This document shows positions 34,856 to 43,132 of a DNA stretch of 64,000 bases, piece after piece; positions within the stretch are counted from its first letter, which is position 1, and each line of letters opens with the position of its first letter. Both the position numbers and the translations under genes were made by a program. Origin of the DNA: RUG12461 sp045657665 (GTDB taxonomy: Bacteria; Bacillota; Clostridia; Lachnospirales; Lachnospiraceae). The stretch is taken from positions 186,001 through 250,000 of the forward strand of contig JAZOTN010000020.1 in assembly GCA_045657665.1 (NCBI GenBank). The letters are read 5' to 3'. The notes below the pieces were generated by a model that was not told where the DNA came from, did not search any database, and saw nothing but the letters and a program-made list of their open reading frames with translations.

Positions 34856-37333
34856 CTACTCCATATGAAGCGCGCCGACAAAGTTGCTGCCGTCCGCCTC
34901 GTTCAGATAGCGTTCACATTCAAACAGGTACCACTTTGTGATCTCATCCTCGGGCATTTCGCGGAGAATATCGGTGAAGCTGTTTCTCGCGAAATAGAAG
35001 TCCTGCTTGTAGAAAAGATCCAGGGCTTCCGCGAACCGCGCGTTCATCTGAAGCCGTACCTGGCGTGCTCTCGTGCTGCACGCATCGAGCACCTCATAGA
35101 TCTCCACCCTGTGATCCGGGTTATCCGCATCCGGCCTTACAAAACCGATATAGCGAAGGTCGTATTTTTCTTCCTCGTGATCCCGTACTGCGGAAGTAAT
35201 AAGGAGCCCGAGGCGCATCCGACGGAACCAGTCCATGTAGGACTCGAGATCCTCGGTTTCCGGTGAGGAAAGAAAAGCCGAAGCCTGATCGCTCGTTCCC
35301 GCAATGCCGTATACAAACGGCGCGTAATGCATCAGTATGCAGGCATTGGGGAACTCCTGTTTCTGCCACTCCCGAAGTGCTTCGAGGAAGTTGATGCCAA
35401 AATGTGCCGCCTCTCTGCTTTCCTCCAAAAACAGGAGCTTTATAAACGAGAGGTCGCTGCTGCTGGAGATGAAAATGCCGTCCTCCTGCTTCTGGTAATG
35501 TTCGATGATCTCCATAAAGCGGTTCATCCGCTCCAGATCCATCGGATTGTTCGTACGCTGACCCGGTGCGGAAAGGAATGCCATGGTACCGGAAAGCTGG
35601 ATCGCATTCCCGCTTACCACTTCGGTGATGGAATCCTTCCTTAAGATCCGCTCGATGTTCTTCGGTGCGAACCGGTAATATGCCTCGTAGGTCAGATACT
35701 TGATACGGTTGGTGTTCCGGATCTTTTTCTGGATCTCGAATACCGAGTTCCACATGTAGTTCATATCCGTTCCGACCACTGCGGGTTTGTCAATGTTCTC
35801 CTGGCCGTTCGCAACCTTTTTCAAGGCTGCCGCGAGGTGCCGAAGGTCTGCTCCCTGCAGGAAGAAGAAGATCATTCCCGCAAAGCTGGCAGCCGCGAAG
35901 AGGATCAGCGAGAACCGGAAGATGTTGCCGAAGTTCGAGAAGAACCCCTTCATGATATTGTCATATTCCGAAATGCCGACCGCCGCGTAATCGTAGACTT
36001 CCTGGTCATCCAGTGTCTTTGCCACCAGAGAGAAATCCTTTCCCTGGATCGTCGTACGGCGTGTCGCCGTGCGAACCTGCTCACTCACATCCGAAAGGAT
36101 AAATCCGGCCTGCTCTCCATAAAGGTCTCCGATGTACTGCTTGTTGCGTCCACTTCCCGAAAATGCGATGATACCGGTACTGCGGTTTACGATACAGATA
36201 TCATCCAGAGCGATCGCGCCCTCCGATGATGCGATCTGGGAAGCAATCCGGTTCTGCAGGATCACATAGGTATCCGTATCATAAAAGACATCATCGTTGA
36301 AGTTGAGATCCGCATCGGACGGAAGATTCTCAAACAGCGTTCCCATGAAATAGCGCTCGAAGCGCTCGTAATTGTCAGTCTCGATGCTCCTGGTCTTTTG
36401 CATCATGAAGATGAATACAAAACCGATCATCACCGCAAGCACCACCTCATAGGTGAAGATCGCGTATGCCACTCTCCGCCGCAGGCGAAGGAGCCAGGAA
36501 ACCATGATGATCACCACCGCGCCGCCGACCATAACCAGGATGTAGCCGATGAAGCTGATACCCGTTGCGGCGATCTGCTGGAACAGGTTCATGCTGCGTT
36601 CCGCAAAAAGCTTTTCAATGTCCGGATTGATGACAAATCGTCCGGTCGGCGCTTCGTTGTCCCTGCGGAGATAGAGGATGCCGTCGTCATATTCGGCCTG
36701 TGCGAAAAACCGTCCGGCTTCGCTCCCTTTTGCCATGTATTCACCGATCTGGATCTCTTTCTTTTTGTACTCCTGCTCATCCTTATAGGAAGGATGCAAC
36801 GATTTGACCTCGAGGAACTGGGTATCCGGAACCAGATACACATATGCCTGCTGGCCGTTGGAGCTGAGGAACGTAAGATACGCGCCGTCATCCTTAACAG
36901 AAAGCCCGGTGAGCTTTAACGTATTCATGATTTTAAACGTAGGCGTCCGGTGTGAAACGCCGAGCTCCTCATCAAACGCCACGAGCTGATACTGATGAAC
37001 CTCCTGTTTGTTCTCGATCTTGACACGGGTCAGTACGGCGTAGACCATCCGGTCGTATACATACACCTGAGAGACATCCCAGCCGGAAAACATGGACGTG
37101 GCACGCGTTTCAAACATGCCTCTGACCTTTCCCTTGGAGGAGATCTCGTAGATGATACCTCCACGCTCCGTGTTGTCTGTAATGTAGGTTTCGTGATCTC
37201 CGACCGCTACATCATTGAAGTCGGTGAGCTCTTCCGTATAGCCGCGGAAGAGAATGATGAAGGCCAGATAAAAGGTCACGAGACCTACCCAGGCAGCGGC
37301 AACTATCAGAGTGATCTTTGTTTGTTTTTTCAT
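34856..37333 (-). CDS. Membrane receptor with degenerate class III cyclase domain
   Basis: An 825-residue protein with membrane segments near residues 8-30, 265-287, 295-315 and 485-507. The part between the first two (30-260) looks like an extracytoplasmic beta-propeller-like sensor; the part between the third and fourth resembles a Cache/PAS-like loop. After a HAMP-like linker, residues ~555-745 follow class III nucleotide cyclase layout (SGTMAFLSAPGQR, FGINFLEALREWQKQEFPNA, ACILMHYAPFVYGIAGTSDQ). The tail FAEALDLFYKQDFYFARNSF is the usual post-cyclase helix. The first metal-binding Asp (normally in a DxxGF motif) is replaced by MAFLSAP and the substrate-binding signature is poor, so catalysis is doubtful. 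Probably a signal-sensing scaffold. Confidence 0.75.
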   Translation of the reverse strand: MKKQTKITLIVAAAWVGLVTFYLAFIILFRGYTEELTDFNDVAVGDHETYITDNTERGGIIYEISSKGKVRGMFETRATSMFSGWDVSQVYVYDRMVYAVLTRVKIENKQEVHQYQLVAFDEELGVSHRTPTFKIMNTLKLTGLSVKDDGAYLTFLSSNGQQAYVYLVPDTQFLEVKSLHPSYKDEQEYKKKEIQIGEYMAKGSEAGRFFAQAEYDDGILYLRRDNEAPTGRFVINPDIEKLFAERSMNLFQQIAATGISFIGYILVMVGGAVVIIMVSWLLRLRRRVAYAIFTYEVVLAVMIGFVFIFMMQKTRSIETDNYERFERYFMGTLFENLPSDADLNFNDDVFYDTDTYVILQNRIASQIASSEGAIALDDICIVNRSTGIIAFSGSGRNKQYIGDLYGEQAGFILSDVSEQVRTATRRTTIQGKDFSLVAKTLDDQEVYDYAAVGISEYDNIMKGFFSNFGNIFRFSLILFAAASFAGMIFFFLQGADLRHLAAALKKVANGQENIDKPAVVGTDMNYMWNSVFEIQKKIRNTNRIKYLTYEAYYRFAPKNIERILRKDSITEVVSGNAIQLSGTMAFLSAPGQRTNNPMDLERMNRFMEIIEHYQKQEDGIFISSSSDLSFIKLLFLEESREAAHFGINFLEALREWQKQEFPNACILMHYAPFVYGIAGTSDQASAFLSSPETEDLESYMDWFRRMRLGLLITSAVRDHEEEKYDLRYIGFVRPDADNPDHRVEIYEVLDACSTRARQVRLQMNARFAEALDLFYKQDFYFARNSFTDILREMPEDEITKWYLFECERYLNEADGSNFVGALHME

Positions 37334-37357
37334 AGACTTCCTCTTAATTCTTTATAC

Positions 37358-37389
37358 GAAGAAAACTGCCCCGGGGACGGTTTTTCTTC
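37358..37389. repeat. Short REP-like hairpin (GGGGACGG type)
   Basis: GAAGAAAACTGCCCC (37358-37372) pairs imperfectly with GGGGACGGTTTTTCTTC (37373-37389), in the 72-nt gap before the cyclase-like gene. The GGGGAC-(A/G)-GTT motif is the one found in the larger hairpins at 40330-40407 and 62136-62193, so it is likely a degenerate member of the same dispersed repeat. Confidence 0.5.
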
Positions 37390-37405
37390 AATCTTTTCGT
37401 AAGGT

Positions 37406-38260
37406 CTACTGCAAAAGCGATTCCAGACCGATCTTCTCGAAGCTTCTGATGAAGAGCCGAAGCCACGGAACGTCTCCGAAGATCAGGTTCGTAAGGAACG
37501 TCAGAACCACGAAGAGCCCGAGCGCGATACTGATCACGAGAATGATACGGAAGAGTGTGTCGCGATGCTGTTCGAACCAGATGCGGATGCGAAGACGGAT
37601 GCCCCTCTTCTTTTCGTGCACGGCTGCCAGTTCGAGATCCTTATATAGATCACGGAAACGGTCATAGGCTCTCTTATCGATCTTTTTGTGAAGGAGCACA
37701 TAGCTGTTGGCTTTCCGCCTGCCGCGTCTGATCTTTGGCGTCAGCACACGAAGGAGGAGCTTTGCGCATTCCACCACACAATCTCTTTCCGTGATCTCCA
37801 TATTGAGCTCTGCGAGATCAAACGCGTAACTGAGATAAACGGAATTGTCACGGGCGATGTGAACCTGTCCCTGCGTCAATGCAAGATAGAGGAGCGGCCA
37901 CGGAAGGTTGCTGGTCATACAGGCAATGATGAGGTTGATACAGACCTCTTCTGCCTGGGATAGCGTCAGCGCCTTGCCGACATAAAAGAGTTCAAAGGGG
38001 CGCTCGTTCTTGTACGGATAGACGATCAGGTACTGGCCTTCACAGGAAAAGCAATCGATGAGAACCTTTTCCTGTACCTCTTCCGCTTGTTCGTTCAGCT
38101 CAATAAAACGCTTTAAGATTTCATGATCCCTTACCGCGATCACAACAAAGCGTCCGCGTGCGGAATCATTTAAGTTTTCGCAGACCTGTATTTCGTTGAC
38201 TTCGTTCCGCGCGATCAGGCGGACTGTCTTCAGGCGCATGTCCTGCGATTGATAAATCAC
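37406..38260 (-). CDS. Membrane protein, possible pseudokinase
   Basis: A 284-residue protein with a GTG start at 38260 (GAGGAA upstream). One membrane segment lies at ~236-258 (IILVISIALGLFVVLTFL). The soluble part has YVGKALTLSQAEEVCINLII, then LALTQGQVHIARDNSVYLSY and AFDLAELNMEITERD. This order resembles the catalytic loop and DFG region of protein kinases without the catalytic HRD/DFG residues, as in EssB-type pseudokinases. That reading is speculative. It lies between the protein at 38274-40127 and the cyclase-like receptor, and may be a scaffold at the membrane. Confidence 0.65.
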   Translation of the reverse strand: MIYQSQDMRLKTVRLIARNEVNEIQVCENLNDSARGRFVVIAVRDHEILKRFIELNEQAEEVQEKVLIDCFSCEGQYLIVYPYKNERPFELFYVGKALTLSQAEEVCINLIIACMTSNLPWPLLYLALTQGQVHIARDNSVYLSYAFDLAELNMEITERDCVVECAKLLLRVLTPKIRRGRRKANSYVLLHKKIDKRAYDRFRDLYKDLELAAVHEKKRGIRLRIRIWFEQHRDTLFRIILVISIALGLFVVLTFLTNLIFGDVPWLRLFIRSFEKIGLESLLQ

Positions 38261-38273
38261 TGGCTATTCCTCA

Positions 38274-40127
38274 TTATTTAAGCAATCCCGATAGCGGGTT
38301 CTTGATATCGATGCTGCGCTGCTGTTCCTCTTCCAGACCTTCGATGCCCTTCTTCTCCACGATCGCATATGCGTAGGTGCATACAACCGGCATATCCGTG
38401 CAGTAGATACGAATCTCGTATACGCCCGCTTTTGCTGGTGCGGTGTATACCCCGTCGGAGCTGATCTCGCCGCTGTTGGGTTCTGTGAGCTCGTAGGTGA
38501 TGGATACCGGCTCCATGTTGTTGAAGCGGACACCGAAATAATGGTTTTCCTTGACACCCATCTTGATCGTCGGGGTCTCCGGGGAAATCGACTTGCCGGA
38601 GTAATCCTCCCGGAGTCCAAGGTCGTTTCCTGCCGGGAAGCGGATCGCCACCCAACGATAGGTGAGGACGAGGTAGTCGACGTTCTTAAGAAGCCTTGCG
38701 CCGACGACAAAGCTGCCTTTATCATTGAGGACGCGGACCGCCGTCTCGGCATCCACCACCGTACGCTGATCGCGTGCAAAAATGTCCGGATTGCCGTAGA
38801 TCGTACTCTTTGCATTGACGCCGATCTGATCGTCTTCCTTGATGAATTCGTATCCTACATCCACATAGATATTGCCCTTGCCAAGCCCGTGCATGATCTC
38901 GCCGGAATAGAAGGTGTCACCCTTTCTCGCGTTTTCGCCGAGCGGGATCTCAAGAACGCCGGTCGCAATCTCCGGTCCCATCATGCTGCCGTCCGCGTCG
39001 GAATAAACTTCCGTCTGGCGGGCCGGAACTGTAGCTTCGTGGCCGATACCGTTTTCGTGGATGAAATATTCCATGTAATCGTGACGCTGCATCTCCTGGG
39101 CAGGCGCCGCGATGTAATGCTTGACGTTGGTCTCGATAACGTCCTCGATGATGTACGCGCTGTCGGTACGCACCAGACGAAGATCCGCAAGACGGATGAA
39201 GTCGCCCTGACCGCCCAGGTTTTTCATCTCGAGGTTCATCTTGCCGATCTCGCGGATGACAAGCTCTCTCGGCTTTGTATTGGAAAGCAGGATCTTGACC
39301 GTGAAATTGCCCGGTGCCGGAACCGCCTTGTCGTTTTCATAAGCCGATGCGGAACCGGTCCGAAGGATCACATTCGTCTCGATCACGGGAGAGTTCTGCA
39401 CCTTCATCCAATAGTCAAAGGTAATGGTCTCGCCGTTCTCCAGGATCACATCGTTAAGATCCACCGCGATCTCGTTTTTGCCGTCCTCGGAAAGGAATGC
39501 CGGAATCTGAAGGATCCCGTGATAGGTAAGACGCACTTCCTCGTCGGAAAGCTTCGTCACGACGAGCTGTGCTTTTACGATATGGTCTCTCGTGACCGTC
39601 GCAGGCATCACGAACTCGATCCGGTAATGATCATCGGAAAGCAGCACTCCGCGCGCAAGGAACTCCGTCTCCATCTCGAAGACCTCGGGCACGTCATCCC
39701 GGTCCACCAGGAACAGCTCGTAGCTTTCCTGAATACGGTTGTACTGGAACTCCGTATTCGGGTCGGACTGGTCGATGGCATAAACCTTATGCGCGTTCTC
39801 CTCCTTGTACCTGACACAGAGACTGACAAGATTTGTCTTTAATGTGTCAAAGCCCTGGATGGCGGAAAGCTTTTTCACGTCGGAACTATCCACGACGATC
39901 TCACGGCCCATGCCGTCAATGGCAACTCCGTTCTCCACCAGGATCGAAAGGTCATCCAGACTGAAGACCGCAAGTCCGCAAACCACACCCGAGCCGTACA
40001 TCAGGCAGTTGGAGAACCGCCGTTTGTTGTTGTGGTAGGTCTGCTCCGCTTGAAAGTCCCCGCTGGACATACGCTTTTTCGGATAATACCGGTTGCGTTC
40101 AAAAGGGTACAGCTGCGTATTGTTCAT
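38274..40127 (-). CDS. eCIS-associated protein with N-terminal 'RYYP' domain and Ig-like end
   Basis: A 617-residue protein. The N-terminus (RNRYYPKKRMSSGDFQAEQT followed by YHNNKRRFSNCLMYGSGVVCG and GVAIDGMGREIVVD) is a conserved opening I associate with eCIS and phage-tail accessory proteins (RYFxGxLLxxxDFxxEQxYxxxKRRxxNRxLHGxGVVxGL). Residues ~520-600 (VRFNNMEPVSITYELTEPNS, GEISSDGVYTAPAKAGVYEI) match a bacterial Ig-like fold. No signal peptide is seen. It starts the 40.1-19.9 kb operon, far from the other particle genes. It could be a fibre, receptor-binding or baseplate decoration. Family recognition is moderate. Confidence 0.8.
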   Translation of the reverse strand: MNNTQLYPFERNRYYPKKRMSSGDFQAEQTYHNNKRRFSNCLMYGSGVVCGLAVFSLDDLSILVENGVAIDGMGREIVVDSSDVKKLSAIQGFDTLKTNLVSLCVRYKEENAHKVYAIDQSDPNTEFQYNRIQESYELFLVDRDDVPEVFEMETEFLARGVLLSDDHYRIEFVMPATVTRDHIVKAQLVVTKLSDEEVRLTYHGILQIPAFLSEDGKNEIAVDLNDVILENGETITFDYWMKVQNSPVIETNVILRTGSASAYENDKAVPAPGNFTVKILLSNTKPRELVIREIGKMNLEMKNLGGQGDFIRLADLRLVRTDSAYIIEDVIETNVKHYIAAPAQEMQRHDYMEYFIHENGIGHEATVPARQTEVYSDADGSMMGPEIATGVLEIPLGENARKGDTFYSGEIMHGLGKGNIYVDVGYEFIKEDDQIGVNAKSTIYGNPDIFARDQRTVVDAETAVRVLNDKGSFVVGARLLKNVDYLVLTYRWVAIRFPAGNDLGLREDYSGKSISPETPTIKMGVKENHYFGVRFNNMEPVSITYELTEPNSGEISSDGVYTAPAKAGVYEIRIYCTDMPVVCTYAYAIVEKKGIEGLEEEQQRSIDIKNPLSGLLK

Positions 40128-40180
40128 AGCTTCATTCCTCTCCTTTAAAAAATATGACGAAACACCTCATAATCTTTGCA

Positions 40181-40209
40181 ATTATACCAAAAAAACTGCA
40201 AATTTTCCA
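40181..40209 (-). promoter_or_regulatory. Promoter of envelope operon (proximal)
   Basis: The minus strand carries an extended -10, TGG-TATAAT (hexamer 40186-40181), with a -35-like TGGAAA (40209-40204) at 17-nt spacing. It is 54 nt before the ATG of the protein at 38274-40127 and is the best constitutive promoter in this 285-nt gap. Between it and the upstream element the sequence is A/T-rich. Confidence 0.65.
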
Positions 40210-40264
40210 TAAAACCTGCACAAATCGCTTAAAAATATAATCTTTTTTTCTTTTTTACAGGGAT

Positions 40265-40309
40265 ATTATAGCACAGAAAACGCGCTGTGATGTGTCACTT
40301 GTGTGTCAC
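40265..40309 (-). promoter_or_regulatory. Tandem TGTCAC boxes with TATAAT (distal site)
   Basis: Two TGTCAC boxes (40293-40298 and 40304-40309, one helical turn apart; GTGACA on the transcribed minus strand) precede a TATAAT (40270-40265) by 22 nt. No -35-like hexamer lies at normal spacing, which suggests an activator binding the repeats. Copies of this arrangement occur at 61493-61538 and 62073-62117. Confidence 0.6.
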
Positions 40310-40329
40310 CTTTAGAGACTGGGGGTAGT

Positions 40330-40407
40330 GAGACAAGGAGAGAGAGGGGAGGGTTCTTTGTCGCTTTAAAATGCGACAAAGAACCCTCCCCTCTCTCTCC
40401 CTGTCTC
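40330..40407. repeat. REP-like long hairpin
   Basis: Arms of about 35 nt (40330-40364 and 40373-40407), nearly perfectly complementary, around the loop TTTAAAAT, with GTCGC-loop-GCGAC at the tip. It lies just after the stop of the 225-aa GNAT-like gene and may terminate it, although no U-tract follows. A close relative lies at 62136-62193 with the same loop and tip. The upstream ~75 nt (TGTCAC boxes) are also shared, so the unit is duplicated. Confidence 0.8.
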
Positions 40408-40412
40408 ACACG

Positions 40413-41090
40413 CTATTTACCCGAAGCTTTGAAATCCCTCGCCCACGGAATCTTCCAGTTGACGTTGCGCTGGATGAGGGATGCCTCCCCGGCCTGATCG
40501 CAGGCACCGGTGAAATCCGGGTCGTCCGTTTCCGGGATACACATCACGTTTCCGAGCTCAGCGATCTCGTATTTTTTGTCCAGCATCCGACGAAGAAGCT
40601 TCGGAACGATCTCCTGTGCCGACACCATGTAGATCCGGTCCTGCCCGGTCGCCTTCCAGGAGGAAGCCGCGCGAACAAACGCCTGCAGCGCCGTCATCAG
40701 AAACTCAGCAGCATTGGAGGCTCCGAGCAGAAGATCCACGAAGATCCCATCCTCGTTTCCAACGCATAGCACGATGGCACGGATGCGGTCGCTCTGATCA
40801 TATACGATCTGGCTCAGCGTCCCGTCAAAGCCGTCCAGCCATGTGTCATCTTTTTCGATATGACAGCGCTGAAGGAACTGGCTGACCTCTTCATACTGAT
40901 AGCTCCACAGTTCCCCCAGCGCAAGGCAGTTCATATTCTCAAGGCTCACATGCAGGGACTTTTTCACCGCGGAAGAATTGAGGAGTTCTTCTCTTTCCAC
41001 CGAGAGCACCGGAATTCTCTCCTCCGGAGAATACCCGTTCTTATTTGCCAGTTCTTCGATTTCTTCCAACCCGGAATACCAACAGATCAT
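40413..41090 (-). CDS. GNAT-like protein, N-terminal domain degenerate
   Basis: A 225-residue protein. The C-terminal half has the order seen in the tandem GNAT-like proteins of this locus (DDTWLDGFDGTLSQIVYDQS, DRIRAIVLCVGNEDGIFVDL, LLGASNAAEFLMTALQAFVR). The N-terminal half lacks a Q/R-x-x-G-x-G/A coenzyme A loop, so acetyltransferase activity is doubtful. It is the last gene before the REP-like hairpin and follows the ATPase-phosphatase gene by 35 nt, with GGAGGA before the ATG. Function unknown; relation to the other GNAT-like proteins is from motif order only. Confidence 0.7.
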   Translation of the reverse strand: MICWYSGLEEIEELANKNGYSPEERIPVLSVEREELLNSSAVKKSLHVSLENMNCLALGELWSYQYEEVSQFLQRCHIEKDDTWLDGFDGTLSQIVYDQSDRIRAIVLCVGNEDGIFVDLLLGASNAAEFLMTALQAFVRAASSWKATGQDRIYMVSAQEIVPKLLRRMLDKKYEIAELGNVMCIPETDDPDFTGACDQAGEASLIQRNVNWKIPWARDFKASGK

Positions 41091-41125
41091 CTCACTCTTC
41101 CTCCGTAAACTCTTCCTCGTGGTCC

Positions 41126-43132
41126 TTAAAGTTTCTTCCGCATCGTCAGGACATTAGCGTTGTCCCTGCGTTCATAGGTGACTTCGTCCATGGTCTCCTT
41201 TACCATGTGGATGCCAAAGCCCCCCTCTTTTTCCATAAACATCTGACCGGAAAGATCCACCTTTTTCGTCTCCAGCGGATTAAAGGCTCTCCCGCCGTCG
41301 CGGAAGGAGATGATGATCTCCGGCGGGTCTTCTATGATCCCGCGCTCCACCTCCACTTTTCCGAAGAGATCGCCTTTTTTTGTTTCTTCATCCGGGTCTT
41401 CATAAGCATAGGACGCAATATTGACAAAGGCCTCCTCTACCGCCAGTTCGATCTGGAACCGTGCATTCGGATCCGCTCCCATTTCCTCCAGTTTTTCCCC
41501 GAGAAAATCATTGATCTCATCCAGGGAATCCTCTGTTGCCTCCACAAGGAGCTTTTCCGTCACGATATTCTCCCTCTGTCTAAATCCCCGGAATGTCAGA
41601 GCCATCATCGTCATATCGTCAAACTGGGGATCGTTTCCGACGAAGGCATCCACGGCCTCTTTCACATGTTTGCAGACTTCTTTGGCGCTTTTCTCCTTAT
41701 TCTCATCAAGCACCGAAAGGAGTCTTTCGATACCAAACTGTTCCCCGGAGGAGCCCTGTGCCTCGTTCACGCCGTCGGTATAAAGGAAGATCCGATCCCC
41801 CGGCTCCATATCAAACTCAATCTCCGGAAACTCCATGCCCGGAAGGAGTCCTACCGCAGGTCCGTGCGGCATCTCTTCCACAAAATATCCTCCGTCTTTT
41901 GATCTTTCATCCGATTTCAGGTACATCGCCGGGAAATCATGTCCGGCGTTGCACGCCACCACATGTCCCGTAGCAAGATCCAGATACCCGAGCCACACCG
42001 TCACGAACATGCCAAGGTCGTTATCCTTTCCGAGGCGCGCATCCACATCCCGGATCACCTCCGCAGGAGATCCGCCGGCCTGTGCTCTCATCTTGATCAT
42101 GGCCTTGCTGACCGCCATAAAGAGCGCCGCGCCCATGCCCTTGTCTGAAACATCTGCGATAAGAAACGCCAGTGTGTGGTCATCCAGCGGAAAGTAATCA
42201 TAGAAGTCACCGCCCACTTCCCGTGCCGGGTTCATACTCGCAAAAAGATCGTATTCCGCCGTATCGACTACTTCCGGAAGAAGATCCGGCAGCATGGCTT
42301 TCTGGAGTGCATTGGCAGTTGACATCTCCGCCTGTACCACGGCCTGGGCTCTGCTCCTCCCCACATTCAACACGACATAGAGGATCGTAAGGACAACCAG
42401 CATGACAGAGCATGCCGGTGTCAGACCGTAAAAGAACTTATTGACGACCAGTGCGAAGGCCGGTGTCAGAACAAAGCTGAGAAGGATGGCCGTCCGGGAA
42501 GCGTGAAGTCTCTTACTGTAAACCAGGATCACGATGGCAGTCACGACCCCGGCGATATACGCATACAGATTGGATAGCTCGTAGAAGGCTTCCCGGTGAT
42601 AGACGCCTGCCTGATCAATGCTGAAATAGAGCGGATGAAAAATATTGACGATACAGGTGATCACCGAGATCGTCGCGCCAAGCAGCATGATCGCAACCAT
42701 GATCCTGGTGATTTTTTTCTCCCAGATCCCGAGATATTCCATTACGTATGCAAAAAACGCATAGGATGTGGGTGCAATGGCAGTGAACAAAACCGTATCC
42801 AGTATGATGCTGAGGATCCTTAGCTCTGCGTGTCCCTCGGTCACCCATACCGCCCCATCCGCAAAGGTTGCCGCGTACACGAGCGTAAGCAAAAAGAGAA
42901 ACCGGAGCTTTAGCCCCTCAAAAGCCGCTCTGTCCTGAATACAGATCAGGAACAACAATATACCGAGCGAAAGAGCAAATACATCCATCGCGACCTGCAC
43001 CACGGCAAACGGTACCAGACTGTTCAATCTGTATCGGAGCAGCAGCGCGATCAGACCCGCAAAAGCTGCGAGCATGATAAAGGCTGTTACAAAGCCGACG
43101 GTGCTCCCTTTTTTCATAGTCTGTATTCTCAT
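41126..43132 (-). CDS. Membrane SpoIIE/PP2C phosphatase fused to RsbW-like ATPase
   Basis: A 668-residue protein. Residues ~10-250 form about eight membrane segments. Residues ~295-500 are a SpoIIE-type PP2C phosphatase (NPAREVGGDFYDYFPLDDHT, AFLIADVSDKGMGAALFMAV, VACNAGHDFPAMYLK, GDRIFLYTDGVNEAQ), retaining the metal-binding aspartates. Residues ~525-668 are a HATPase/anti-sigma domain (ELAVEEAFVNIASYAY N-box; EGGFGIHMVKETMDEVTYER G-box). Such fusions can both phosphorylate and dephosphorylate STAS antagonists. A STAS gene lies two genes upstream, so this is likely a partner-switching controller. It overlaps the preceding phosphatase gene by 4 nt (ATGA). Confidence 0.9.
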   Translation of the reverse strand: MRIQTMKKGSTVGFVTAFIMLAAFAGLIALLLRYRLNSLVPFAVVQVAMDVFALSLGILLFLICIQDRAAFEGLKLRFLFLLTLVYAATFADGAVWVTEGHAELRILSIILDTVLFTAIAPTSYAFFAYVMEYLGIWEKKITRIMVAIMLLGATISVITCIVNIFHPLYFSIDQAGVYHREAFYELSNLYAYIAGVVTAIVILVYSKRLHASRTAILLSFVLTPAFALVVNKFFYGLTPACSVMLVVLTILYVVLNVGRSRAQAVVQAEMSTANALQKAMLPDLLPEVVDTAEYDLFASMNPAREVGGDFYDYFPLDDHTLAFLIADVSDKGMGAALFMAVSKAMIKMRAQAGGSPAEVIRDVDARLGKDNDLGMFVTVWLGYLDLATGHVVACNAGHDFPAMYLKSDERSKDGGYFVEEMPHGPAVGLLPGMEFPEIEFDMEPGDRIFLYTDGVNEAQGSSGEQFGIERLLSVLDENKEKSAKEVCKHVKEAVDAFVGNDPQFDDMTMMALTFRGFRQRENIVTEKLLVEATEDSLDEINDFLGEKLEEMGADPNARFQIELAVEEAFVNIASYAYEDPDEETKKGDLFGKVEVERGIIEDPPEIIISFRDGGRAFNPLETKKVDLSGQMFMEKEGGFGIHMVKETMDEVTYERRDNANVLTMRKKL

